A DNA stretch of 64,000 bases, from contig NZ_VWXI01000003.1 in NCBI RefSeq assembly GCF_011752525.1, forward strand, positions 62,001 to 126,000, given 5' to 3'. The stretch's first letter is position 1. Every line of letters starts with the position of its first letter. Source of the stretch: Pantoea sp. Cy-639. GTDB taxonomy: Bacteria; Pseudomonadota; Gammaproteobacteria; Pseudomonadales; Pseudomonadaceae. Shown one piece after another: positions 1 through 11,079 of the stretch. A program made the position numbers and the translations under genes. A model generated the notes under the pieces. It made no database searches and was not told the DNA's origin. It saw only the letters and a program-made list of their open reading frames with translations.

Positions 1-206
1 AAATCGTCGATGCCGACGGCAAGAGCGTCGGCCAGGTGTGCAGCGGTGGCTTCGGCCCGACACTCGGCGCCCCCGTGGCGATGGGTTATGTCGATAGCGA
101 ACATGCCGCGCTGGATACCCCCTTGTTCGCCCTGGTGCGCGGCAAGCAAGTTGCCTTGAAAGTCAGCAAAATGCCTTTCGTGGCACAGCGTTACTACCGT
201 GGCTGA
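1..206 (+). CDS. gcvT: Aminomethyltransferase (glycine cleavage T protein), C-terminal end only
   Basis: Only the last 67 codons are inside the window; the frame is set by codons beginning at base 3 and the stop is TGA at 204-206. The visible part reads as the C-terminal barrel of GcvT: a DGKSVGQVCSGGFGPTLG-like strand-turn, GAPVAMGYV, and the usual family ending KMPFVAQRYYRG. T protein transfers the methylene group from the H-protein-bound aminomethyl arm to tetrahydrofolate and releases ammonia, in the cytoplasm. The rest of the glycine cleavage operon should lie to the left. Family assignment rests on this short tail only. Confidence 0.8.
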   Translation, partial: IVDADGKSVGQVCSGGFGPTLGAPVAMGYVDSEHAALDTPLFALVRGKQVALKVSKMPFVAQRYYRG

Positions 207-554
207 ATGAGTGGATCGGGCAGGCTCGACATATTCGTTTTCGAACCTGCCCAATAACTTCTGAACATAGCGCCAGGCCAGGCGCCACGCCGTTTCCGAC
301 AAATCGTTCGGTTATCGGGAAAAGCCTGATTTTCGCGTGTCCGGAGGGCTTGTTTTTCGCTCGGCAGTTGGCGTAGAGTCACTGCACTGTGTTTGCATGG
401 GTCGCAACAGTTCGTGACCTGGGCCAGTAGCTGCAATCTGCTACAACCCGTTCGACGTCTCTTACTTTCCTGCAACCCAGCCCGGTAATCTTTCGCTTAC
501 AGAATGATGCGAAAGTAACTGTCATTAAAATTGAGTTCCATAGGAAGAAAGACA
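207..554. other. 348-base intergenic region: gcvT hairpin and cold-shock gene leader
   Basis: Just after gcvT there is an inverted repeat (218-229 against 241-252, 12 bp with one mismatch) that may end the gcv transcript, although no T-run follows. The rest, about 260-554, lies upstream of the cold-shock gene and is less GC-rich near its 3' end. CspA-family mRNAs often have long structured leaders, so part of this region is probably transcribed as a 5' UTR. I could not assign a convincing promoter and see no gene in it. Confidence 0.5.
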
Positions 555-767
555 ATGTCGACTCGTCAGAACGGTACCGTCAAGTGGTTTAACGACGAAA
601 AAGGTTACGGCTTCATCACCCCAGAAAGCGGTCCGGATCTGTTCGTACACTTCCGCGCTATCCAAGGCAACGGCTTCAAGAGCCTGAAAGAAGGCCAGAA
701 AGTGACCTTCATCGCTGTGCAGGGCCAGAAAGGCATGCAAGCTGACGAAGTCATTCCAGAAGCGTGA
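555..767 (+). CDS. cspA: CspA-family cold-shock protein
   Basis: A 70-residue single cold-shock domain. The nucleic-acid-binding motifs are intact: RNP1 KGYGFITP at residues 16-23 and RNP2 LFVHF at 29-33. Such proteins bind single-stranded RNA/DNA and melt RNA structure at low temperature, in the cytoplasm. The ATG at 555 is chosen because AGGAAG at 542-547 sits at Shine-Dalgarno distance and the protein then starts [12 protein letters not shown] as is usual; an upstream in-frame TTG (531) would add an unconserved stretch. A strong terminator follows, so it is monocistronic. In P. putida this copy is often called capB; I cannot tell from sequence whether it is cold-induced or constitutive. 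Confidence 0.95.
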   Translation: MSTRQNGTVKWFNDEKGYGFITPESGPDLFVHFRAIQGNGFKSLKEGQKVTFIAVQGQKGMQADEVIPEA

Positions 768-775
768 CTTCCTTG

Positions 776-811
776 AAAAAGCCCCTGTGTTGACGCACAG
801 GGGCTTTTTTA
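776..811 (+). terminator. Rho-independent terminator after the cold-shock gene
   Basis: Stem aagcccctgtg / cacaggggctt with a short loop, followed by a T-run (gggctttttt), nine bases after the stop codon. Confidence 0.92.
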
Positions 812-859
812 TGCCTGCAATTCCATAGAATGGGCCTTTGCCATCTGGAGCTGTCATGC

Positions 860-1348
860 ATGTCCAAGCCTCTGCTCAATCCCCAGGGTGATTACCCACC
901 AGTCGGCCTGGGCCGTCGCCTGGCCGCGATGTTCTACGATTTCCTGCTGTGCACCGCCCTGCTCATCGTCACCGCCGGCGCCTACAAGCTGATCCAGATG
1001 GCGATCATCGGCGAAGCGCGCATGCGCGAGCTGACCGAGGCAGGGGCGCTGGATGGCGATCCGCTGCTGTCGACGATCCTGCTATTCGCCCTGTTCGGCT
1101 TCTTCGCCAAGTTCTGGACCCACGGAGGCCAGACCCTCGGCATGCAAGTGTGGGGCGTGCGGGTGCAGAACGCCGATGGCAGCGCCATCAGTCTGTGGCA
1201 GGCGCTGCTGCGCTTCGTGGTGTCGATCGCCTCCTGGCTGTGCCTGGGACTGGGCTTCCTCTGGTCGCTGTTCGACAAGCGCCAGCGTAGCTGGCACGAC
1301 ATCTACTCCGAAACCCAGCTGGTACGCCTGCCCAAGCGCAAGAAGTAG
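860..1348 (+). CDS. RDD-family membrane protein
   Basis: 162 residues. The RDD signature lies near the N-terminus: GLGRRLAAMFYDFLL has the Arg and Asp of the motif, followed by three hydrophobic segments (about residues 25-45, 70-88 and 115-140) and a conserved tail RQRSWHDIYSETQLV. RDD proteins are small inner-membrane proteins; a few have been linked to ion transport, but most, including this one, have no defined substrate. The ATG at 860 gives MSKPLLNPQGDYPP; an upstream GTG/ATG start is possible but adds no conserved sequence. It stands alone between two terminators, convergent with lptG. Family assignment is firm, function unknown. Confidence 0.88.
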   Translation: MSKPLLNPQGDYPPVGLGRRLAAMFYDFLLCTALLIVTAGAYKLIQMAIIGEARMRELTEAGALDGDPLLSTILLFALFGFFAKFWTHGGQTLGMQVWGVRVQNADGSAISLWQALLRFVVSIASWLCLGLGFLWSLFDKRQRSWHDIYSETQLVRLPKRKK

Positions 1349-1395
1349 CCTTGCCGCATCCTGCCGGAGCCAGCCTTGCTGGCGAGTGCGACAGG

Positions 1396-1431
1396 CACAA
1401 AAAAGCCGACCATGAGGTCGGCTTTTTTGTG
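1396..1431. terminator. Bidirectional terminator between the RDD gene and lptG
   Basis: Perfect stem aaaaaagccgacc / ggtcggctttttt around a 4-base loop; the A-run on one side and T-run on the other let it end both converging transcripts. Confidence 0.92.
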
Positions 1432-1443
1432 CGGCCCAGGCTA

Positions 1444-2505
1444 TCAACCGGCCCGTCGCATCAACCACACACCCGCCACCGCACAGACCGCCGCCGGGAT
1501 CAGCACCGCCAGCAACGGCGGGAAACCGAACACCTGGCTCGATGGCCCCAGCAAGTCGCCGACGATACGGAAGGCGAAACCCACCAGCACACCGGTGAAC
1601 ACGCGCTGGCCAAGGGTCACCGAACGCAGCGGGCCGAAGATGAAGGAAATCGCCATCAGCACCAGTGCCGCAGTCACCACCGGCTGCAGGACCTTGGTCC
1701 AGAACGCCAGCCAGTAACGCGAGTTGTTCAGCCCCTGGTCGGCCAGGTAGTGGATGTAATCCCACAGCCCGGTGATCGACAGCGACTCGGGGGCCAGTAC
1801 CACGGTGTTGAGCAGCTCCGGGGTCACCGAGACATCCCAGACTTCCTCCGGCACATTGACCACTTCGGTGCGGTCGCCATGGAAGTAGGTGGTGGCCACC
1901 TCGCTCAGCACCCACTTGCCATCCTGGTACAGCGCCTTGCGGGCGAAGCTGGAGGTCTGGATCTTGCGCTGGTCGTCGAAGCGGTAGCGGGTCACGCCCA
2001 GCAGCAGGCCATTAGGCTGCACGGCGTTGATGTGCACGAATTCCTCGCCCTGACGGTGCCACATGCCGCGCTTGGAGCTCTGCGCCTCGCCCCCCCCCTG
2101 GGCCAGCGAACGATCGGCCTGGGCCTTGTTCTCGGTGACCGGGGCAACATATTCGCCAACCAGCAGGCCCACCAGCATCAGCACCAGCATCGGCTTCATC
2201 ACCGCCCAGACGATACGGCCGATGGACACACCGGCGGCACGCATGATGGTCAGCTCGCTGCTGCTGGCCAGGCTGCCCAGGCCGATCAGGCAGCCGATCA
2301 GCGCGGCCATCGGCAGCATGTCGTAGAGCCGCCGTGGCGCGGTGAGCAGGACGTAGACGCTGGCGTCCATCACGGTATAGGTGTCGCTCAGGTCGCTCAT
2401 CTCGTCGATGAAGGCGAACAGCGATGCCAGGCCGAGGATGATGCCCAGCACGGCGAAGATGGCCAGCAGCACGCTCTGGCCAATGTAGCGATCCAGTTTA
2501 ACCAC
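1444..2505 (-). CDS. lptG: LPS export permease LptG
   Basis: 353 residues, normal length for LptG. It is an inner-membrane permease of the LptB2FG ABC exporter that extracts LPS and passes it to LptC-LptA. Layout is that of the family: two hydrophobic segments near the N-terminus (about 10-80), a third near 100, a periplasmic jellyroll of about 130 residues, and three C-terminal membrane segments. The GTG at 2505 (protein starts MVKLDRYIG) is preferred because GGAGG lies just upstream; a GTG at 2520 would add MRRWP. It overlaps the end of lptF by 8 bases, so the two are translationally coupled. LptC, LptA and LptB are encoded at 24-26 kb. Confidence 0.95.
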   Translation of the reverse strand: MVKLDRYIGQSVLLAIFAVLGIILGLASLFAFIDEMSDLSDTYTVMDASVYVLLTAPRRLYDMLPMAALIGCLIGLGSLASSSELTIMRAAGVSIGRIVWAVMKPMLVLMLVGLLVGEYVAPVTENKAQADRSLAQGGGEAQSSKRGMWHRQGEEFVHINAVQPNGLLLGVTRYRFDDQRKIQTSSFARKALYQDGKWVLSEVATTYFHGDRTEVVNVPEEVWDVSVTPELLNTVVLAPESLSITGLWDYIHYLADQGLNNSRYWLAFWTKVLQPVVTAALVLMAISFIFGPLRSVTLGQRVFTGVLVGFAFRIVGDLLGPSSQVFGFPPLLAVLIPAAVCAVAGVWLMRRAG

Positions 2506-3613
2506 GGGCCACCTCCGCACGGCGGGCGGCGCGCTTCAGACGCAGCGGCTCCCAGTACATCAGCGCCAGGCCGATCAACAGGAACAGGCCATGGACCCAC
2601 CAGATACCCAGCGAGATAGGCAGCTTGCCTTTCTCCAGGGCGCCACGCACGGAAATCAGCATCGTCAGATAGGCCATGTACAGAAGGATCGCCGGCAGCA
2701 GCTTGAGGAAGCGGCCCTGGCGCGGATTGACACGGGACAGCGGCACGGCCAGCAGGGTGACCACGAACACCAGCAGCGGCAGCGACAGGCGCCACTGCAG
2801 CTCGGCACGCTCACGCGTCCCCTCGTGGCCGAACAGCTCCAGGGTCGGGATCGCCTCGCGGTCGGTCACCTCCTCGGCGACCTCCGGCTTGGGCAGCAGC
2901 ACGCCATAGGTGTCGTACTTGATGGCCCGGTAGTCGGCCTGGCCTGGGTTGCCGTCGTAGCGATAGCCATTTTCCAGTACCAGGTAACGGTTGCCATCGG
3001 CCTGCACTTCCTGGTGGCCCTTCTCGGCAACCAGTACCGAAGGCGCGCGGTCCTTGGTCTTGTCCTGGTTGAAGCGCTTCTCGGAGATGAACACGCCGCC
3101 CAGGTTGATCCGGTCATCGGACAACTGTTCGGTGTAGGTCACCCGCGAACCGTCGCGCAGTGTCTGGAAGCGACCCGGCACCAGCGTGTCGAACTCGGTC
3201 AGGGCATCCTGCTGGGCGACGATCTTCTGCACCTGGGCCACGCCCAGGGGCGACAGGCTCATGCTCAGCCAGGCCACCAGCAGCGCGACCAGCGCCGCCG
3301 GTGCCATGGTCATGGCCAGCAGGCGTTGCTGGCTCATGCCGGTGGCCGACAGCACGGTCATCTCACTCTCGAGATACAGCCGGCCATAGGCGAGCAGGAT
3401 GCCGAGAAACAGCCCCAGCGGCAGGATCAGTTGCAGGAACCCCGGCAAGCGGAAGCCCATGATCATGAACAGCACGCCCGGGTCGAGCACGCCCTGGGCC
3501 GCCTGGGCCAGGTACTTGATGAAGCGCCCGCTCATGATGATCACCAGCAGCACGGCGCTGACGGCGCTCAAGGTCACGAGGACCTCGCGGGATAGATAAC
3601 GGAAGACGATCAA
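2498..3613 (-). CDS. lptF: LPS export permease LptF
   Basis: 371 residues; partner of LptG in the LptB2FG transporter. Membrane segments lie near residues 10-32, 50-75 and 95-120 and in the last 100 residues, with the periplasmic beta-jellyroll between. The likely start is TTG at 3613 (MIVFRYLSREVLV), eight bases after an AGGAG; the alternative GTG at 3622 overlaps that Shine-Dalgarno and is less likely. The gene is divergent from pepA across a 291-base region and heads the lptF-lptG operon. A known oddity of Pseudomonas is that lptFG sit beside pepA/holC/valS while the other lpt genes are elsewhere. Confidence 0.93.
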   Translation of the reverse strand: MIVFRYLSREVLVTLSAVSAVLLVIIMSGRFIKYLAQAAQGVLDPGVLFMIMGFRLPGFLQLILPLGLFLGILLAYGRLYLESEMTVLSATGMSQQRLLAMTMAPAALVALLVAWLSMSLSPLGVAQVQKIVAQQDALTEFDTLVPGRFQTLRDGSRVTYTEQLSDDRINLGGVFISEKRFNQDKTKDRAPSVLVAEKGHQEVQADGNRYLVLENGYRYDGNPGQADYRAIKYDTYGVLLPKPEVAEEVTDREAIPTLELFGHEGTRERAELQWRLSLPLLVFVVTLLAVPLSRVNPRQGRFLKLLPAILLYMAYLTMLISVRGALEKGKLPISLGIWWVHGLFLLIGLALMYWEPLRLKRAARRAEVARG

Positions 3614-5398
<1,785 letters not shown>

Positions 5399-5449
5399 CG
5401 GCGCACGCCGATGGCGCCTTTTCGCGCCATCGGCGGGCATTGACGAACC

Positions 5450-5878
5450 ATGAGCCAAGTCGATTTCTACATCCTGCCCACCGACTCGCTGTCGCTGCGG
5501 CTGGATTTTGCCTGCAAGCTGTGCGAGAAGGCCTGGCGCCTCGGCCACCGAATCTACCTGCACTGCCAGGATGAGGCCCAGCGTCATGAGCTGGATGAGC
5601 GCCTGTGGCGCTTCAAGGGCGAAGCCTTCATTCCCCACGATCATGCCGAAACGCACCCGGATGCCCTTGTCGCGCTGGGCATCGGCGACGATCCCGGCCC
5701 GCACCGGGACCTGCTGATCAACCTCGGCGGCGATGTGCCCGGCTTTGTCGGGCGCTTCGAACGGGTCGCCGAAATCGTCGTCGAGGAACCGGCCATCCGC
5801 CAGGCCGCCCGCGAACGATTCCGTTTCTACCGCGAACAGGGCTATGCTCTGCAAGACCACCGCTTACAGCGACTTTGA
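5450..5878 (+). CDS. holC: DNA polymerase III chi subunit
   Basis: 142 residues, close to E. coli HolC (147). It starts MSQVDFYILPTD and contains the family blocks LCEKAWRLGHRIYLHC (about residues 25-40) and LLINLGGDVPGFVGRFERVAEIV (about 86-108). Chi binds psi (HolD) in the clamp loader and contacts single-strand binding protein, linking the replisome to SSB-coated lagging-strand template. It lies between pepA and valS as in E. coli, and its stop is 5 bases before the next start. Confidence 0.95.
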   Translation: MSQVDFYILPTDSLSLRLDFACKLCEKAWRLGHRIYLHCQDEAQRHELDERLWRFKGEAFIPHDHAETHPDALVALGIGDDPGPHRDLLINLGGDVPGFVGRFERVAEIVVEEPAIRQAARERFRFYREQGYALQDHRLQRL

Positions 5879-5883
5879 CGACG

Positions 5884-6270
5884 ATGGACAAGCAGCTCTC
5901 CTCCCTCACCCATTCCGCCCACCTGCTCGACGATCTGGAATCGATCCGCGAGCTGCTGGGAGACGCCGACCTGCAGCCGCCGCTGCTGACCGAGACGGTG
6001 GAACAGATTCCGCTGCTGCTCGACGAGCCCGCCGTGGCCGCGCCCGTCAACGTGGCAGCCACACCTGCGCCACCCCCGGTGACCACGACGCCGGAAGAAG
6101 ATGCCCAAGCGCGCCGCCAGGACACCCTGCTGCACCTGGATGCCGAACTGCGCGCCGCCGCGCAACTGATCATGCAGGATGTGATCAACGACTTCACCCC
6201 GCACATCGAGACCGAAATCAAGCGCCGTCTCGATGCACGCCTGGAGCGCCTGCTCAAGCGCCCCGAGTGA
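5884..6270 (+). CDS. Conserved hypothetical protein between holC and valS
   Basis: 128 residues, no family I can name. It has three parts: an acidic, probably helical N-terminus (1-50), a Pro/Ala/Thr-rich linker (about 55-75) and a charged amphipathic C-terminal helix region (about 78-128) that contains DVINDFTPHIETEIKRR. There is no signal peptide or membrane segment. The ATG at 5884 starts 5 bases after the holC stop, so it should be co-translated with holC and may serve the replisome, but that is only an inference from position. A REP palindrome separates it from valS. Confidence 0.82.
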   Translation: MDKQLSSLTHSAHLLDDLESIRELLGDADLQPPLLTETVEQIPLLLDEPAVAAPVNVAATPAPPPVTTTPEEDAQARRQDTLLHLDAELRAAAQLIMQDVINDFTPHIETEIKRRLDARLERLLKRPE

Positions 6271-6284
6271 TCATTCGTCCGAAT

Positions 6285-6337
6285 CCCGGGGCAAGCGCGC
6301 CGCCACGGTAACGCGTGCAAGCGCGCTTGCCCCGGGA
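6285..6337. repeat. REP-type inverted repeat
   Basis: tcccggggcaagcgcgc at 6285-6300 pairs with gcgcgcttgccccggga at 6321-6336. It resembles the short palindromic REP elements scattered through Pseudomonas intergenic DNA; it may also protect or end the holC transcript. Confidence 0.75.
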
Positions 6338-6373
6338 TGGGACCTACACCTGTCTTGAAACGCGCAGCTTCGT

Positions 6374-6379
6374 TATACT
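6374..6379 (+). promoter_or_regulatory. Possible -10 element of the valS promoter
   Basis: TATACT 42 bases before the valS ATG, with only a weak match to a -35 upstream. It is placed just after the REP palindrome, where a new transcript would be expected to begin. Confidence 0.35.
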
Positions 6380-6420
6380 TCCCGGCTTTCCCGAACAAAT
6401 GCCATAGGGTCCCGCCGCGC

Positions 6421-9267
6421 ATGGACAAGACCTACCAGCCGCACGCCATCGAAACTTCCTGGTACAACACCTGGGAGTCCGAGAACTATTTCGCTCCACA
6501 AGGTGCAGGCGAGTCCTACACCATCATGATCCCGCCGCCGAACGTGACCGGCAGCCTGCACATGGGCCACGGTTTCAACAACGCGATCATGGACGCCCTG
6601 ATCCGCTTCCGCCGCATGCAGGGTCGCGACACCCTGTGGCAGCCAGGCACCGACCACGCCGGTATCGCCACCCAGATGCTGGTGGAACGCCAACTGGAAG
6701 CCAAGGGCCAGAATCGCCACGACCTGGGCCGCGACAAGTTCCTGGAAAAGGTCTGGGAATGGAAGGACCAGTCGGGCGGCAACATCAGCCGTCAGATCCG
6801 TCGCCTCGGCTCGTCGGTAGACTGGAGCCGCGAACGCTTCACCATGGACGACGGCCTGTCCGAAGCGGTCAAGGAGGCCTTCGTGCGCCTGCACGAGGAC
6901 GGCCTGATCTACCGCGGCAAGCGCCTGGTCAACTGGGACACCAAGCTGCACACGGCGATCTCCGACCTCGAAGTGGAAAACCACGACGAGAAGGGCCACC
7001 TGTGGAACCTGCGCTACCCGTTGGCCGACGGCGCCAAGACCGCCGAAGGCAAGGACCACCTGGTGGTCGCCACCACCCGTCCGGAAACCCTGCTCGGTGA
7101 CGTCGCCATCGCCGTCAACCCGAACGACGAGCGCTACCAGGCACTGATCGGCAAGTTCGTCGAACTGCCGCTGGTCGGCCGTCGCATCCCGATCGTCGCC
7201 GACGACTACTGCGATCCGGAGTTCGGTACCGGCTGCGTGAAGATCACCCCGGCCCACGACTTCAACGACTACGAAGTCGGCAAGCGTCACAACCTGCCGC
7301 TGCTGAACATCTTCGACAAGAACGCCACCGTGCTGGCCGCCGTGCAGGCGTTCAACCTCGACGGCAGCGTCAACGAGCAGCTCGACACCTCGCTGCCGGC
7401 CCAGTACGCCGGCCTCGACCGTTTCGTCGCGCGCAAGCAGATGGTCGCCGACCTCGACGCCCAGGGCCTGCTGGTCAGCATCGACGACCACGCCCTGAAG
7501 GTACCGAAGGGCGACCGCTCCGGCACCGTCATCGAGCCGTGGCTGACCGACCAGTGGTACGTCTCCACCAAGCCGCTGGCAGAGCCTGCCATCGCCGCCG
7601 TGGAAGACGGTCGCATCCAGTTCGTGCCGAAACAGTACGAGAACATGTACTTCTCCTGGATGCGCGACATCCAGGACTGGTGCATCAGCCGCCAACTGTG
7701 GTGGGGCCACCGTATCCCGGCCTGGTACGACGAGGCCGGCCAGGTCTATGTCGGGCGCGACGAGCAGGAAGTCCGTGCCAAGCACAACCTCGGCGCCGAC
7801 GTGACCCTGCGCCAGGACGACGACGTGCTCGACACCTGGTTCAGCTCGGGCCTGTGGACCTTCTCCACCCTGGGCTGGCCGGAACAGACCGAGTTCCTGA
7901 AGAAATTCCACTCCACCGACGTGCTGGTCACCGGCTTCGACATCATCTTCTTCTGGGTCGCCCGGATGATCATGCTGACGATGCACCTGATCAAGAACGA
8001 GGACGGCACCCCGCAGGTTCCGTTCAAGACCGTCTATGTCCATGGCCTGGTGCGTGACGGCCAGGGCCAGAAGATGTCCAAGTCCAAGGGCAACGTGCTC
8101 GACCCGCTGGACATCGTCGACGGCATCACCCTCGACGCCCTGCTGGAGAAACGTACCAGCGGCATGATGCAGCCCAAGCTTGCCGAGAAGATCGCCAAGC
8201 AGACCAAGGCCGAGTTCCCCGAAGGCATCGCCAGCTACGGTACCGACGCCCTGCGCTTCACCTTCTGCTCGCTGGCCTCCACCGGCCGTGACATCAAGTT
8301 CGACATGGGCCGCGTCGAAGGCTACCGCAACTTCTGCAACAAGATCTGGAACGCCGCCCGCTACGTGCTGGACAAGGGCGAGGATTGCGGCCAGAACGGC
8401 GAAGCCTACGAGCTGTCGCTGGCCGATCGCTGGATCATCTCGCAGTTGCAGCGCACCGAAGCCGAAGTGACCCGCCAACTCGAGCAGTTCCGCTTCGACC
8501 TGGCCAGCCAGGCCTTGTACGAGTTCATCTGGAACCAGTACTGCGACTGGTACCTGGAGCTGTCCAAGCCCGTGCTGTGGGACGAGAACGCTCCAGTCGA
8601 ACGCGCCCGCGGCACCCGTCGCACCCTGGTACGCGTGCTGGAAGTGGCCCTGCGCCTGGCCCACCCGTTCATGCCGTTCATCACCGAAGAGATCTGGCAG
8701 CGCATCGCGCCGCTGGCCGGCATCGAAGGCAAGACCATCATGCTGCAACCGTGGCCGGTAGCGGTCGAGGCCCGCATCGACGCCGCCGCCGAAGGCGACA
8801 TCGAGTGGCTCAAGGAACTGATGGTCGGCCTGCGCAACATCCGCGCCGAAATGAACATCGGCCCGGGCAAGCCGCTGCCACTGTTCCTGAAGAACGCCAA
8901 CGCCGACGACCAGCGTCGCCTGCAGGAAAACGAAGCCCTGCTCAAGAAGCTGGCCAAGGTCGAGTCGTTCACCGTACTGGGCGACGCCGACGAGGCGCCG
9001 CTGTCGGCCACCGCGCTGGTGGGCGACCTGCAAGTGCTGGTGCCGATGGCCGGGCTGATCGACAAGGATGCCGAACTGGCGCGCCTGAACAAGGAAATCC
9101 AGCGCCTGCAAGGCGAAGTGGCACGCGTGGGTGGCAAGCTGTCCAACGCTGCCTTCGTCGACAAGGCCCCGCCTGCGGTGATCGAGAAGGAACGCGCCAA
9201 GCTGGCCGAGTCGGAACAGGCCCTGGCCAACTTCACCGAGCAGCATGCGCGGATTGCCGCACTGTAA
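6421..9267 (+). CDS. valS: Valyl-tRNA synthetase
   Basis: 948 residues, class I aminoacyl-tRNA synthetase; charges tRNA-Val with valine in the cytoplasm. The catalytic signatures are intact: HMGH at residues 47-50 and KMSKSKGN at 551-558. Between them lies the large CP1 editing insertion that hydrolyses Thr-tRNA-Val. The C-terminal 70 residues are the ValS-specific coiled coil ([20 protein letters not shown] region). The ATG at 6421 gives [15 protein letters not shown], the usual start; a longer in-frame extension from 6337 would run into the REP element and is rejected. Confidence 0.98.
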   Translation: MDKTYQPHAIETSWYNTWESENYFAPQGAGESYTIMIPPPNVTGSLHMGHGFNNAIMDALIRFRRMQGRDTLWQPGTDHAGIATQMLVERQLEAKGQNRHDLGRDKFLEKVWEWKDQSGGNISRQIRRLGSSVDWSRERFTMDDGLSEAVKEAFVRLHEDGLIYRGKRLVNWDTKLHTAISDLEVENHDEKGHLWNLRYPLADGAKTAEGKDHLVVATTRPETLLGDVAIAVNPNDERYQALIGKFVELPLVGRRIPIVADDYCDPEFGTGCVKITPAHDFNDYEVGKRHNLPLLNIFDKNATVLAAVQAFNLDGSVNEQLDTSLPAQYAGLDRFVARKQMVADLDAQGLLVSIDDHALKVPKGDRSGTVIEPWLTDQWYVSTKPLAEPAIAAVEDGRIQFVPKQYENMYFSWMRDIQDWCISRQLWWGHRIPAWYDEAGQVYVGRDEQEVRAKHNLGADVTLRQDDDVLDTWFSSGLWTFSTLGWPEQTEFLKKFHSTDVLVTGFDIIFFWVARMIMLTMHLIKNEDGTPQVPFKTVYVHGLVRDGQGQKMSKSKGNVLDPLDIVDGITLDALLEKRTSGMMQPKLAEKIAKQTKAEFPEGIASYGTDALRFTFCSLASTGRDIKFDMGRVEGYRNFCNKIWNAARYVLDKGEDCGQNGEAYELSLADRWIISQLQRTEAEVTRQLEQFRFDLASQALYEFIWNQYCDWYLELSKPVLWDENAPVERARGTRRTLVRVLEVALRLAHPFMPFITEEIWQRIAPLAGIEGKTIMLQPWPVAVEARIDAAAEGDIEWLKELMVGLRNIRAEMNIGPGKPLPLFLKNANADDQRRLQENEALLKKLAKVESFTVLGDADEAPLSATALVGDLQVLVPMAGLIDKDAELARLNKEIQRLQGEVARVGGKLSNAAFVDKAPPAVIEKERAKLAESEQALANFTEQHARIAAL

Positions 9268-9281
9268 TATTCAGTGAAGCC

Positions 9282-9358
9282 ATCGCGGGGCAAGTCCGCT
9301 CCCACGCCATCCTCCACTTCTGGGGCGAGGACGTGGGAGCGGGCTTGCCCCGCGATGC
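9282..9358. repeat. REP pair (two inverted REP units)
   Basis: catcgcggggcaagtccgct ... agcgggcttgccccgcgatg face each other around about 35 bases. This is the classic P. putida-type REP doublet, placed between the valS stop and the rlmF start. Confidence 0.88.
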
Positions 9359-9375
9359 TTTACAGGACCGAAACC

Positions 9376-10311
9376 ATGACCGAAAAACCCACCCTGCACC
9401 CGCGCAACCGCCACCAGGGCCGCTACGACTTCCCCAGCCTGATCAAGGCCCACCCTGACCTGGCGCGCTTCACCATCACCAACCCCCACGGCAAACCCAG
9501 CATCGACTTCGCCAACCCCGAGGCCGTACGCGTGTTCAACCGTGCCCTGCTCAAGGCCCAGTACGGCATCGAGCACTGGGACATCCCCGCCGACTACCTG
9601 TGCCCACCGATTCCCGGCCGGGCCGACTACATCCATGTCGCCGCCGACCTGCTCGCCGAAGACAACGGCGGCGAGGTTCTGCGTGGCGCTCAGGTGCGCG
9701 TACTGGACATCGGCGTCGGCGCCAACTGCATCTACCCGCTGCTGGGCCACAGTGACTACCGCTGGCGCTTCCTCGGCGCGGACATCGACAGCGTCGCCCT
9801 GGCCTCGGCCAAGGCCATCGTCCAGGCCAACAAGCTCGACAAGGCCATCGGCCTGCGCCTGCAACCTGATCGCAAGCACATCCTCGGCGGCCTGCTGCAA
9901 ACCGACGAGCGTTTCGACCTGACCCTGTGCAACCCGCCGTTCCATGCGTCACGCGAAGAGGCCACCCGTGGCAGCCAGCGCAAGTGGAAGAACCTCGGCA
10001 AGCAGGACCCCAAGCGCAAATTGCCAGTGCTGAACTTTGGCGGGCAGAACAACGAGCTGTGGTGCGAGGGCGGCGAGATCCGCTTCGTTTCCCAGTTGGT
10101 CGCCGAGAGCGTGCCCTGCGCCGCGCAGGTATTGTGGTTCACCAGCCTGGTGTCCAAGGCCAGCAACCTGCCGGGCATCGAGACGGCCCTGAAGAAGGCC
10201 GGCGTGAAAGCCCTGCGCATCGTCGAGATGGGCCAGGGGCAGAAGCAGAGCCGCATGGTCGCCTGGAGCTTCCATGACGATGAAGCGCGCAAGGCGTGGC
10301 TGGCCAGATAA
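9376..10311 (+). CDS. rlmF: 23S rRNA (adenine-1618 N6)-methyltransferase
   Basis: 311 residues. It adds a methyl group from SAM to N6 of A1618 in 23S rRNA. The SAM-binding motif I reads [16 protein letters not shown] (about residues 110-125) and the N6-adenine methyltransferase motif IV is LCNPPFHAS (about 189-197). The N-terminal [22 protein letters not shown] block is typical of RlmF (YbiN). Start chosen at the ATG at 9376 with AGGA 10 bases upstream; an upstream ATG lies inside the REP pair. No operon partner is evident. Confidence 0.93.
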   Translation: MTEKPTLHPRNRHQGRYDFPSLIKAHPDLARFTITNPHGKPSIDFANPEAVRVFNRALLKAQYGIEHWDIPADYLCPPIPGRADYIHVAADLLAEDNGGEVLRGAQVRVLDIGVGANCIYPLLGHSDYRWRFLGADIDSVALASAKAIVQANKLDKAIGLRLQPDRKHILGGLLQTDERFDLTLCNPPFHASREEATRGSQRKWKNLGKQDPKRKLPVLNFGGQNNELWCEGGEIRFVSQLVAESVPCAAQVLWFTSLVSKASNLPGIETALKKAGVKALRIVEMGQGQKQSRMVAWSFHDDEARKAWLAR

Positions 10312-10356
10312 GATTGCCGCTCCTGCCGAGGTCGCACGGCATGAATCGCAGGCATT

Positions 10357-10390
10357 AAAAAACCGCGCCCGGGCAAGCCGGACGCGGTTT
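10357..10390 (-). terminator. Terminator of hupN
   Basis: Read on the minus strand: stem aaaccgcgtccgg / ccgggcgcggttt with a short loop and a following run of T (AAAAAA on the plus strand at 10357-10362). Confidence 0.85.
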
Positions 10391-10407
10391 CGTCAACGCA
10401 GCAACAA

Positions 10408-10689
10408 TTACTTGTTGATGGCGTCGCTCAGAACCTTGGCAGGAACGAACTTGACGACTTTCTTGGCAGCGATTTCGATGGCAGCGCCAGTCGAAGGGTT
10501 GCGGCCGGTACGGGCAGGACGCTCGGAGACTTTCAGTTTGCCGATGCCTGGCAGGGTGATTTCGGCGCCGTTTTCCAGTTGGTCGGCAACGATCTGGCCC
10601 AGTTGCTCCAGAGCAGCGCGCGCGGTGGTTTTCGGCGCGTCGATCGATTCAGCGATATCGGCAATCAGTTGGTCTTTGGTCAGTGCCAT
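10408..10689 (-). CDS. hupN: HU-family DNA-binding protein (HupN type)
   Basis: 93 residues, full-length HU/IHF fold: N-terminal helices (MALTKDQLIADIAESI), a beta-saddle with GIGKLKVSERPARTGRNPSTG, and a C-terminal helix. The RPARTGRNPSTG arm carries the proline that intercalates into bent DNA. HU dimers compact and bend DNA in the nucleoid. Pseudomonads carry several HU genes; location next to rlmF/yejK and the ending AKVLSDAINK suggest the hupN copy rather than hupA or hupB, which I hold at moderate confidence. Shine-Dalgarno AAGGAA precedes the ATG. Confidence 0.92.
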   Translation of the reverse strand: MALTKDQLIADIAESIDAPKTTARAALEQLGQIVADQLENGAEITLPGIGKLKVSERPARTGRNPSTGAAIEIAAKKVVKFVPAKVLSDAINK

Positions 10690-11079
10690 GGTGGTGTTCC
10701 TTCCCTATCAAATCAGAGGTTGTGCAGCGTGCTTGGTCGGTGGTCGGGCCAGCCCGGGACAATCCAGAGGCCGCGTCGATCGCGTATGTAGATACACAAA
10801 TCGGCGTTTGGTTCGACACCCCGCAAGCGATCTGCCAGCAATGCGCCACCCAAGGGGCGCAAGACCGCGCAAAGCTACCACATGAATCGATAAATATCCG
10901 CTGCCAGCTTCGATTTTGTGCAGGTTTTTCGGGGGTTTTCGGAAAAACCGCAAAAAATTGAACAAAAAACGAACAACCGGCATTTCCGCCAACATCTGGC
11001 CACTGCATCGTCCCCACGCTGAGGTAAACTGGGCGACTTTTGCAGCGCGGCCCCCACCGCCCACGACACCGAGAATTCC
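10690..11079. promoter_or_regulatory. 390-base divergent region hupN / yejK
   Basis: This gap separates two divergent nucleoid-protein genes and must contain both promoters. About 10910-10975 is markedly A-rich (several runs of four to six A) against a GC-rich background, which would make curved DNA and a natural target for HU, H-NS-like (MvaT) or Fis proteins. No open frame in it has coding character. I could not assign exact promoter boxes. Confidence 0.45.

Noticed and set aside
194..475. 93-codon minus-strand frame upstream of the cold-shock gene
   Set aside because: No ribosome site, no family features, and it lies in the probable leader region and gcvT hairpin.
6373..9246. 957-codon open frame on the minus strand opposite valS
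   Set aside because: It mirrors valS codon by codon, a common artefact of GC-rich codon use; composition (Val/Gly/Asp/His-rich) fits no protein family and valS is certain.
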